Assembly: GCA_003164375.1 (NCBI GenBank)
Contig: PLTE01000230.1
Span: forward strand, 1 to 15,582
Source of the DNA: Hyphomicrobiales bacterium
GTDB taxonomy: Bacteria; Pseudomonadota; Alphaproteobacteria; Rhizobiales; Xanthobacteraceae
Length of the DNA stretch: 15,582 nt
Reading direction: 5' to 3'
Shown: positions 1 to 5,426 of the stretch, piece after piece
Layout: every line of letters starts with the position of its first letter
Position numbering within the stretch: the first letter of the stretch is position 1
Program-made: the position numbers and the translations under genes
Notes under the pieces: model-generated
The model's input: the letters and a program-made list of their open reading frames with translations, nothing else
Databases searched by the model: none
Told to the model about the DNA's origin: nothing

Positions 1-69
1 CACGATCCTAAAAGGGCTTTCACGCTACAGGCAAGGGAGCTATGCTTGTAGTCAGTGGATACGCCCCGG

Positions 70-996
70 ATGACCGCCCCAAACGAGGATATCCAAATGC
101 GCATGGCGGCTTTCGATCACGTGCGGAAGCTCGGGGAGATTCACGATCACTTGACTGCCGCCGAGTTGAGGCCCGGCTTCACTTTTCAGGGCGTGCGCAT
201 TCCGCTCATCAACCCTCAGCGTGGCATCTTCAAACCGACGCAGATGCGCTACCTCCTGTCGATCAAGACCGTGTTTCCTAAACCGGGTGCCAAGGTCTGG
301 TACGACGACCAGCGCGAGGTGCATCGCCAAATTTTTGAGGGCGACGAGACGGTCGACTACGCCTTTATGGGTCAGAACCCGGACGCGGCGGACAACCGGT
401 GGCTTCGCGAGGCTTACGAGAACCGAATACCGATCATCTACTTCCTCGGGATCGCGCCCGGGCGCTACCAGGCCATGCTGCCAACCTTCATTTCCGGCTG
501 GGATGGCAGGGCGTTGAAGGCGCGGGTGGCGTTCGGGGCGCCCGATCAAGAAACCGTCGTGCCGCCCGAGACCACGCTGGAACGGCGCTACGCCTTGCGC
601 GCGGTCAAACAACGGCTGCACCAGGCGTCGTTCCGCGAAGCCGTCATCACCGCCTACAACGGCCGCTGCGCGCTGTCGGGATTACCGGAATCATTACTGC
701 TCGATGCCGCCCATATTATCGCGGACAAGGATGAACTGTTCGGCCAGCCGATGGTTCCGAATGGCATCCCGCTCTCAAAGATCCATCATGCGGCATTCGA
801 CGCGCATTTGATCGGCATCGACCCGGACTATCGACTGCATGTGTCCGAGCGGCTGCTCGGGCAGCGTGACGGCCCGATACTCGAGGCATTGAAGCGACTG
901 AACGGTGGCTCAATCCATTTGCCGAAGCGGATGAAGGACCAGCCTGACCGAGATCGGCTTGCGCTTCGGTTCGAGCGCTTCAAGGCGGTGGCGTGA
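70..996 (+). CDS. HNH endonuclease, predicted restriction endonuclease type
   Basis: A 308-residue protein resembling the predicted restriction endonucleases grouped as COG3440 (from memory). Residues 1 to about 180 form the family's N-terminal domain, with the recognisable stretches PLINPQRGIFKP, WYDDQ and PIIYFLGIAPGRY. The C-terminal HNH nuclease domain has DAAHI (His215), NGIPL (Asn231) and IHHAAFD (His239/His240), giving the H-N-H metal site; only one Cys (GRCALSG) is present, so no zinc-binding Cys pairs are evident. It probably cuts DNA, perhaps foreign or modified DNA, but its specificity cannot be read here and no cognate methyltransferase lies in the window. The start is uncertain: GTG at 55 adds five residues and neither start has a well-placed Shine-Dalgarno. 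It sits in the putative tRNA-Gln island, which suits a defence role (inference). Confidence 0.86.
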   Translation: MTAPNEDIQMRMAAFDHVRKLGEIHDHLTAAELRPGFTFQGVRIPLINPQRGIFKPTQMRYLLSIKTVFPKPGAKVWYDDQREVHRQIFEGDETVDYAFMGQNPDAADNRWLREAYENRIPIIYFLGIAPGRYQAMLPTFISGWDGRALKARVAFGAPDQETVVPPETTLERRYALRAVKQRLHQASFREAVITAYNGRCALSGLPESLLLDAAHIIADKDELFGQPMVPNGIPLSKIHHAAFDAHLIGIDPDYRLHVSERLLGQRDGPILEALKRLNGGSIHLPKRMKDQPDRDRLALRFERFKAVA

Positions 997-1021
997 GGTG
1001 TTTGCGTTCGCTCACGCCATC
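987..1021 (+). terminator. Hairpin spanning the stop codon of the HNH gene
   Basis: GGCGTGAG at 990-997 is matched by CTCACGCC at 1011-1018. Extension gives an 11-bp stem with one G-T wobble and a 13-base loop, and the left arm contains the TGA stop of the endonuclease gene. No T-run follows, so it is not a canonical intrinsic terminator; it may stabilise the 3' end or slow transcription into the next gene. Confidence 0.35.
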
Positions 1022-1050
1022 AGAATCGATTGTCCGGATAGGGACGTACA

Positions 1051-1347
1051 ATGAGCGAGACAGTCGAGAGCCTTGTCGCCTTTTGCCGCGAAAACGATCG
1101 CGTTTGCCCGCTGCCGCCACTTTGGAATGAGCTCTGGGAAATGCTGCCCAACCGCTCGCAAGTCGGTGCTGGGTGGCAACCGCCATTACCTTTTATCCTT
1201 GCCGCGTGGCGCGATACACCGGCGATGCTCAAGATGCTTCGCTTGGCAGAGCATATCCAGTGGGCTGGACAACATGGTGTTCTGGAACTGGTAGGCAAAT
1301 TCCTGCGCGAATTGCGCGAGGAAGACTGGTTTCATATTGGCGAGTGA
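1051..1347 (+). CDS. Conserved hypothetical protein, 98 aa
   Basis: A 98-residue soluble protein with no signal peptide or membrane segment. Its core NRSQVGAGWQPPLPFILAAW and the Trp-rich ends (LWEML, EDWFHIG) look like a small family of unknown function that I recall in alphaproteobacterial accessory regions; no function is known to me. The ATG has an AGGGA Shine-Dalgarno at about 1039-1043, 7 bases upstream. It starts 54 bp after the HNH endonuclease in the same direction and could be co-transcribed with it, although a hairpin lies between. A partner or regulatory role to the nuclease would be guesswork. Ten bases after its stop begins a repeat resembling an insertion-sequence end. Confidence 0.7.
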   Translation: MSETVESLVAFCRENDRVCPLPPLWNELWEMLPNRSQVGAGWQPPLPFILAAWRDTPAMLKMLRLAEHIQWAGQHGVLELVGKFLRELREEDWFHIGE

Positions 1348-1356
1348 ACTTATGGC

Positions 1357-1466
1357 TGTAAATCGGCGTCCAACTTGGACCCCCCAAGTTTCTATCGTTA
1401 TGTCGTTGACACGGCACCGGAATTCTCAATTTTCAAAAATGTCCATCGGCGTCCAACCGTGACCCC
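1357..1466 (+). mobile_element. Remnant resembling an IS21-family left end
   Basis: Two direct copies of a 27-bp unit at 1357-1383 and 1440-1466 both begin TGT, share ATCGGCGTCCAAC, and end GACCCC; they differ at 5 positions and start 83 bp apart. IS21-family elements carry multiple terminal repeats of about this size beginning with TG, and the GTCCAAC...GACCCC core matches what I recall of rhizobial members. No istA or istB coding sequence and no inverted right end are present, so this would be a truncated remnant. Repeat seen; family assignment from memory. Confidence 0.5.
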
Positions 1467-1803
1467 GGCCATTCTGGAAAATAAGACAGAAAATCAGAGG
1501 GTTGGGATGGCGCCGCCGGGGGTCTGAGTTGGGCGCCTATTCACAGTCGGGACGATGCCTCCATTCTGTTCGTGTTCGGTAAAGGTGGCTGTGAGCCCCC
1601 GCAACCAAGATAAAAGCCCGCAAGGTCTTGTATTTAGCGTGCTTTCGCATGCGATGATCTTGCACACGTGTAAACTAGGGTGAAGCGATCACACATGACG
1701 CCCCTTCCGACGCTGGCTGGGACAGTATCGACACCCGCTCATCGGCCTTCCTCCAATTCAAGATCACGTGCTCACAGGTACTGAACTTCCCGCCCATACG
1801 GGC

Positions 1804-1836
1804 TTGATTCTATCTATGTATGAGCTAAGATATAAT
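1804..1836 (+). promoter_or_regulatory. Candidate promoter with perfect TATAAT
   Basis: A consensus TATAAT lies at 1831-1836. The best -35 candidate, TTGATT at 1804-1809, is 21 bp away, longer than ideal, so the promoter may be weak or need an activator. The -10 box falls inside a perfect inverted repeat and the predicted transcript starts about 20 bases before the next gene. Confidence 0.45.
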
Positions 1837-1842
1837 CTTAGC
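1824..1842. promoter_or_regulatory. Palindromic operator overlapping the -10 box
   Basis: GCTAAGAT and ATCTTAGC are perfect 8-bp inverted arms around a 3-bp spacer (ATA), and the TATAAT box is contained within it. A protein bound here would block RNA polymerase, the usual arrangement of an autorepressor site. It lies about 25 bp before a gene of unknown function, whose product or another element-encoded regulator could be the ligand (inference). Confidence 0.5.
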
Positions 1843-1867
1843 GTCTACTAAGGTGTGAATCGAATTG

Positions 1868-2551
1868 ATGCAATCGCTAACGCGAGATCAATTTCTCGAG
1901 GTTTTGGGCCTGACCGGTGGCGCTTTTGACCAATTGCAGCACGCCGGGCATGTCGCGCTCGCCTTCGAGACCCCGATGCCGGCAACGCCGGGGCGCTATC
2001 TTGATCTCGATCTCGGAGCAATGGCGATCAACTTGGCGCTCACGCCGTCGCTCGGTCGGGAAACTTCAACCGCAATTGTGGCCGCTTACTTCGATCAGTG
2101 GGCAAGCGCCGTCGGTCATGCCGAGGCTGACCCGAACCAAGATTTTTTCATGGCGGTCGGTGGGGTCGGCTGGGATGCCGCAAAGAAAAGCCCCAAGCTT
2201 CTGCTGGTCACGCACGGAACACTGGATCAGATCACAGAAGATTTCCGAGCTATGAAGGACTTGGTCGGCTTTTTCACCGTCAACATTAGTGACATCATCC
2301 GGCGACTCCGCGCGCGTGCGAAAACGGCCGGTATCGATCTCAGTCGTCCGTTCTTTTTTCCGCCCGATGATCCCCGATTCCATCAAATCCTCACGCAGGT
2401 CAAGCGCGAACGGGCCGCGCGAATCGCGCGGTTGAGGCGAGACAAGAAGAAATTCGCGACCGCTAAGGCGCGAGACCGCCGCAATGATATCACTGCGCTT
2501 CCCCGAGTGAAGAACGTAAGCTATCCGCTTAAAATGGAGGGGGTGGAATAG
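1868..2551 (+). CDS. Hypothetical protein, 227 aa, element-borne
   Basis: A soluble protein I cannot assign to a named family. The N-terminal stretch (residues about 3-30, LTRDQFLEVLGLTGGAFDQL) could be a small helix-turn-helix; the middle contains repeated hydrophobic segments without true membrane helices; the C-terminal 60 residues are strongly basic (residues RERAARIARLRRDKKK and after) and suit nucleic-acid binding. A TTG at 1865 would add one Met; AAGGTG at 1850-1855 is 9 bases from that TTG and 12 from the ATG, so either start is possible. It follows a TATAAT box buried in a palindrome, suggesting autoregulation. It lies upstream of the small protein and integrase genes in the same direction. 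A regulator of the element is the simplest idea, unproven. Confidence 0.76.
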   Translation: MQSLTRDQFLEVLGLTGGAFDQLQHAGHVALAFETPMPATPGRYLDLDLGAMAINLALTPSLGRETSTAIVAAYFDQWASAVGHAEADPNQDFFMAVGGVGWDAAKKSPKLLLVTHGTLDQITEDFRAMKDLVGFFTVNISDIIRRLRARAKTAGIDLSRPFFFPPDDPRFHQILTQVKRERAARIARLRRDKKKFATAKARDRRNDITALPRVKNVSYPLKMEGVE

Positions 2552-2588
2552 GCCTTCGTCGTACCGCTCTCTAGGTCGCTGGAGAAGG

Positions 2589-2690
2589 ATGACCGCCGAT
2601 ATGGCAATGCAGTGGCTGGGGGGTAGCGTCGAGCTTTGCGAGTTGCTTTCATGCCGCGTAGTCCGAGTACATTTCGTCAAACCGACCTGA
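2589..2690 (+). CDS. Possible 33-aa small protein or leader ORF
   Basis: ATG at 2589 follows a very good Shine-Dalgarno, GGAGAAGG at 2581-2588, and opens 33 codons (starting MTADMAMQWLGG) up to TGA at 2688-2690. It overlaps the first 40 bases of the next small gene in another frame. No family recognised. The strong ribosome site is the main support; it could couple or occlude translation of the downstream gene. Confidence 0.3.
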   Translation: MTADMAMQWLGGSVELCELLSCRVVRVHFVKPT

Positions 2691-2863
2691 CACGCGCCAT
2701 CAAAGCCGCGCGCAATGCTGGAGTTGGCGTGGCGCGAGCCGAGATTGCAAAGGATGGAAAGATCAGCATCATCTTTGGCGAGGCCCGCGGGTCGAACGCT
2801 GACATCAAATGGACGCCTGACGATGTATTGGAGCGTTGGAGAAAGAAGAAAAATGCGGGTTGA
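2651..2863 (+). CDS. Small basic protein before the integrase, 70 aa
   Basis: A 70-residue basic protein beginning MPRSPSTFRQTDLTRAIKAA, with helix-prone residues 10-20, a beta-like KISIIFG stretch and a charged end ERWRKKKNAG. I recall similar small proteins immediately upstream of integrases in rhizobial islands but know no proven function. Its last 11 bases overlap the integrase start at 2853, so the two genes are translationally linked. By position and size it could be the excisionase (recombination directionality factor) or an integrase regulator; this is inference. An upstream in-frame TTG at 2636 is an alternative start without clear support. Confidence 0.65.
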   Translation: MPRSPSTFRQTDLTRAIKAARNAGVGVARAEIAKDGKISIIFGEARGSNADIKWTPDDVLERWRKKKNAG

Positions 2864-3944
2864 TCTGAAGGGTATTCATGCCGCCCACGTCACGCTGGCG
2901 GATGGTACCAAGAAAATTTACTGGTACGCTTGGCGCGGCGGACCTCGTCTTCGCGGTGAGCCGGGAACACCAGATTTTACCGCCAGCTACAACGAGGCAG
3001 TGGCGCTGCGCGCCCCCACGCCCGAGGGCAAACTGCAATTCCTGATCGACAAGTTTCAGGCGAGCGGCGAATTCACCACGCTTCGCCCGCGCACGCGGGT
3101 CGACTACATCAAGCAGATTAAGCTCATCGAGCCGGAATTCGGCGACTTCCCAATTAAGGCGCTGGCAGCGCGTGAGACGCGCGGCGTGTTCTTGGATTGG
3201 CGCGACAAGCTGGCGCTCAAATCACCTCGACAGGCCGACTACGCTTTGACCGTCCTGGGGCGCATTTTGTCGGTGGCAAAAGATCGCGGTCGCATCACCG
3301 TCAATCCCTGTGAACGCGGCGGCCGGCTTTATAACGGCACCCGGGTCGATTTCGTCTGGACCTTGGACGACGAAAAGAAATTCCTGATGTCAGCGCCGGC
3401 ACATTTGCACTTGCCGTTGCTGCTCGCATTGTGGACCGGGCAGCGTCAAGGCGATCTGTTGCGCCTCACGTGGTCAGCCTATGACGGCAGGCATATCCGG
3501 TTGCGGCAATCAAAAAGCGTGCGCGTGAAGGCGCGTCGGCCGGTCTATGTCACGATCCCGGTCGGCGCGCCGCTCAAGGCCGCTTTGGACGAGGCGACTA
3601 AGATCAAACAAGGCCTGGTGATCTTGCTCAGTTCGGAGGGCAGGCCGTGGACGCCGGACGGCTTCCGCGCGTCGTGGGGTAAGGCGTGCAAACGGGCCAA
3701 GATCGCGGAAGTCACATTCAACGATCTGCGCGGCACTGCTGTCACGCGCTTAGCCCTAGTCGGCTGTTCTGAAGCCGAAATAGCGACCATCACTGGCCAC
3801 AGCATTCGTGACGTGCGCTCGATCCTCGATGCGCATTATTTGCACCGTGATCAGGCGCTCGCCGAGAGTGCCATTCGCAAGCTCGAATTGGGTTATGCGC
3901 AAAGGTTGATCGAGGCCGGAACCGGAACAGAATCTACAAAATGA
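2853..3944 (+). CDS. Tyrosine recombinase (site-specific integrase)
   Basis: A 363-residue phage/island-type integrase that would insert and excise the element at the neighbouring tRNA-Gln. The N-terminal region (about 1-40) is a probable arm-binding segment, residues about 45-150 a SAM-like core-binding domain, and about 170-355 the catalytic domain. Visible catalytic residues are Arg198 (TGQRQGD), Lys221 (RQSKS), Arg293 (NDLRGTA), His316 (ITGHS) and nucleophile Tyr329 (DAHYLH). The box II position usually filled by His (HDLR) is Asn290, an oddity. The ATG at 2853 is preferred over the upstream frame opening at 2715 because family members start about here and it overlaps the preceding gene by 11 bases, with a purine-rich GAAAGAAGAAAA ahead of it. 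It reads toward the tRNA. Confidence 0.95.
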   Translation: MRVDLKGIHAAHVTLADGTKKIYWYAWRGGPRLRGEPGTPDFTASYNEAVALRAPTPEGKLQFLIDKFQASGEFTTLRPRTRVDYIKQIKLIEPEFGDFPIKALAARETRGVFLDWRDKLALKSPRQADYALTVLGRILSVAKDRGRITVNPCERGGRLYNGTRVDFVWTLDDEKKFLMSAPAHLHLPLLLALWTGQRQGDLLRLTWSAYDGRHIRLRQSKSVRVKARRPVYVTIPVGAPLKAALDEATKIKQGLVILLSSEGRPWTPDGFRASWGKACKRAKIAEVTFNDLRGTAVTRLALVGCSEAEIATITGHSIRDVRSILDAHYLHRDQALAESAIRKLELGYAQRLIEAGTGTESTK

Positions 3945-3953
3945 CCTACAAAA
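3934..3953 (+). repeat. Tandem CTACAAAA pair at the integrase 3' end
   Basis: CTACAAAA occurs at 3934-3941 and again at 3946-3953, 12 bp apart, straddling the integrase stop codon and lying 50-70 bp from the tRNA 3' end. Short same-orientation repeats near an attachment site are typical of integrase arm-binding sites, but two copies could also be chance. Confidence 0.3.
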
Positions 3954-3982
3954 CGGTGTACCGAGTCCAACAGTAAAAGGAG

Positions 3983-3988
3983 AAAAAA
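3983..3988 (-). terminator. T-run downstream of tRNA-Gln
   Basis: On the tRNA strand, six T residues begin 16 bases after the encoded CCA. No convincing stem precedes them. It could end the tRNA transcript, although if the element boundary is at the tRNA 3' end this run is element DNA. Confidence 0.2.
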
Positions 3989-4003
3989 GCGAGCGAGATC
4001 AAT

Positions 4004-4047
4004 TGGCTGGGGAACTAGGATTCGAACCTAGATTGACGGAGTCAGAG
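4004..4047. other. Predicted attachment site (tRNA-Gln 3' half)
   Basis: Integrases of this type usually recombine within the anticodon-loop to 3'-end half of the tRNA gene, and the integrase lies on the 3' side. The duplicated core would therefore fall somewhere in this span. No second copy is visible in the window, so the exact limits are unknown. Confidence 0.45.
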
Positions 4048-4077
4048 TCCGCAGTTCTACCGTTGAACTATTCCCCA
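4004..4077 (-). tRNA. tRNA-Gln (anticodon CUG)
   Basis: The minus strand folds into a complete 74-base tRNA: acceptor arms TGGGGAA/TTCCCCA, D arm GTTC/GAAC, anticodon stem GCGGA/TCCGT with loop CTCTGAC, a 4-base variable region, T arm CTAGG/CCTAG with loop TTCGAAT, discriminator G and encoded CCA. The anticodon CTG is complementary to 4043-4045 and reads CAG glutamine codons. All stems are perfectly paired, so the gene is intact despite being the likely integration target; the integrated element would have restored its 3' end. Confidence 0.97.
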
Positions 4078-4205
4078 ATTCTCAAGTCCGATCAATTGCT
4101 TGGACGAAAGCCCGCGCTCCTTCTTCGGCCCCAAATGCCGAGTCGGCGAGCCGACCACGGTGCCCTCATCTATTGCAATTTCTCGGGCTTTCCAAGTCTC
4201 GCGGT

Positions 4206-5426
4206 TCAGCGCGTCTCGCGCCCCGAGAATCCGAACGTCACCGTCGACACGCACAGGATGCTGACCGCGGCCGATAACAAGAACACCGCGCGCGGCTGGC
4301 CATGGTCCATCAGCATGCCGTAGAGCAGCGGCGCGATGCTGGCGCCGATGTTGAAGCCGGTCGAGACGAAGCCAAAGACGCGACCATAGGCGCCGGGCGG
4401 TGTGACCGCGCGGACCAACATGTCGCGCGACGGATAAGTCGCGCCGACGCACAGCCCGCTAAATCCCATCAGCGCCACAAGCATGGCCGAGGGGAAATCA
4501 AACAGACCGACCAGCGCGGTTACGATGCCACCCACGGTCAGGCCCGAGGCGGCAACCACGGCGTGGCGCTTGGTGCGTCCGGCGAGGATACCGCCGCCAA
4601 GGACGCCGACCGCGTTCATGGCGAGAAGGCTGGTCAGAGCCACGTTGGCGACCGCGGGCGGTGTCGCATGCAGTGCGCCGAGCGCCACCACGAGGTAGGT
4701 GTTAAGTCCGCTGCCCATGAGCGATATCATGATAAAAAAGCCGAGATTGAGCAGGATCGCCGACGAGATCAGGAGGCGCCAGCCGGGATCGGCGACGTCA
4801 GTGCGCGCTTTTGCTCCGGCTTTGCCGGCGTGCACGATTTCGGAAACGGGTTCAGGCTGCGCGATCAGGACCAATAGCACGATCAAGCCGACCATCGCCG
4901 CGCCGATATAAGCGCCGCGCCAGCCGAACAGGCTTTGCATGTAGAGCAGACTGACCGGAGCGACGGCGGAGCCGACCATGCCGGCGAAGGTATGAAACGA
5001 GAAAACCTGGCTGAGCCGTTCCGGCGGCGCGTGATGCGACAGCAGCGAATAATCCGAAGGGTGATAGACCGTATTGCCGAGGCCTGCGACGCCGTACATC
5101 GCGATGAAGACCCAATAAGAATCGACGATGCCGGCAACCGCATAACCGATACTGCTGAGCGCGAGGCCCACGAGCAGTACAACGCGAGCGCCGATACGGT
5201 CGACAATAAATCCGACCGGTGTCTGCAGCACGGCGGAGACCACGTTGAACACCGTGAGCGCCAGTGCCAGTTGGGTATAGCTCACGTTAAAATCGTCGCG
5301 AACGAAAGCCAACAGCGGCGCCAGCATGAGCATATAATAATGGCTCATCATATGCGCGGCGCAGACGCCGGCAATGAGCCGCGACTCCGCCGGACGCATT
5401 GCGCGGACCGAAATGGCTTCTGTCAT
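4206..5426 (-). CDS. MFS transporter, 12-helix
   Basis: A 406-residue inner-membrane transporter of the major facilitator superfamily with about 12 hydrophobic segments split by a hydrophilic central loop (near residues 200-220). The loop between helices 2 and 3 carries the motif A variant GFIVDRIGARVVLL. The segment NTVYHPSDYSLLS recalls the fosmidomycin-resistance-like branch, but the substrate cannot be predicted. The ATG at 5426 overlaps the TGA of the upstream molybdenum hydroxylase gene as ATGA and has no separate Shine-Dalgarno, pointing to translational coupling and one operon. It may move a substrate or product of that enzyme (inference). No clear terminator follows; tRNA-Gln begins 128 bp further on. 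Confidence 0.92.
   Translation of the reverse strand: MTEAISVRAMRPAESRLIAGVCAAHMMSHYYMLMLAPLLAFVRDDFNVSYTQLALALTVFNVVSAVLQTPVGFIVDRIGARVVLLVGLALSSIGYAVAGIVDSYWVFIAMYGVAGLGNTVYHPSDYSLLSHHAPPERLSQVFSFHTFAGMVGSAVAPVSLLYMQSLFGWRGAYIGAAMVGLIVLLVLIAQPEPVSEIVHAGKAGAKARTDVADPGWRLLISSAILLNLGFFIMISLMGSGLNTYLVVALGALHATPPAVANVALTSLLAMNAVGVLGGGILAGRTKRHAVVAASGLTVGGIVTALVGLFDFPSAMLVALMGFSGLCVGATYPSRDMLVRAVTPPGAYGRVFGFVSTGFNIGASIAPLLYGMLMDHGQPRAVFLLSAAVSILCVSTVTFGFSGRETR

Larger units (their letters stand above)
1348..1864. other. 517-bp gene-poor, A+T-richer stretch
   Basis: No convincing gene is found in either direction. The left 120 bp hold two copies of a 27-bp repeat resembling an IS21-family end. 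The middle, about 1470-1740, shows only short broken reading frames and looks like decayed mobile-element DNA. The right end holds the promoter and palindrome of the next gene. A 40-codon minus-strand frame at 1675-1797 has no Shine-Dalgarno and is listed as rejected. Confidence 0.6.
1..4003. mobile_element. Partial integrative element (genomic island) next to tRNA-Gln
   Basis: A tyrosine integrase gene ends 59 bp from the 3' end of an intact tRNA-Gln gene, the classic layout of an element integrated into the 3' part of a tRNA. Everything left of the tRNA 3' end would be element DNA: an HNH endonuclease, unknown genes, a decayed insertion-sequence end and A+T-rich gaps. Everything to its right is ordinary chromosomal gene content. 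Only the integrase-proximal end is visible; I saw no second copy of the tRNA 3' end in positions 1-4003, so the other boundary should lie beyond the left edge. No conjugation or phage structural genes are seen, so the element type (island, ICE or satellite) cannot be decided. Layout is seen; the element is inferred. Confidence 0.62.

Noticed and set aside
42..281. 79-codon plus-strand frame preceded by GGGAG
   Set aside because: It overlaps the HNH gene in another frame, the purine stretch is only 2 bases from the ATG, and the product looks like an out-of-frame shadow.
1675..1797. 40-codon minus-strand frame (MGGKFSTCEHVILNW...)
   Set aside because: No Shine-Dalgarno, no family recognised, and it lies in what looks like decayed mobile-element DNA.
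2066..2680. 204-codon minus-strand frame
   Set aside because: Antisense shadow of the 227-aa gene; no domain signs.
4142..4155. Palindrome GTCGGCGAGCCGAC after the MFS gene
   Set aside because: Short stem without a following T-run on either strand, so no support for a terminator; an operator is possible but nothing supports it.
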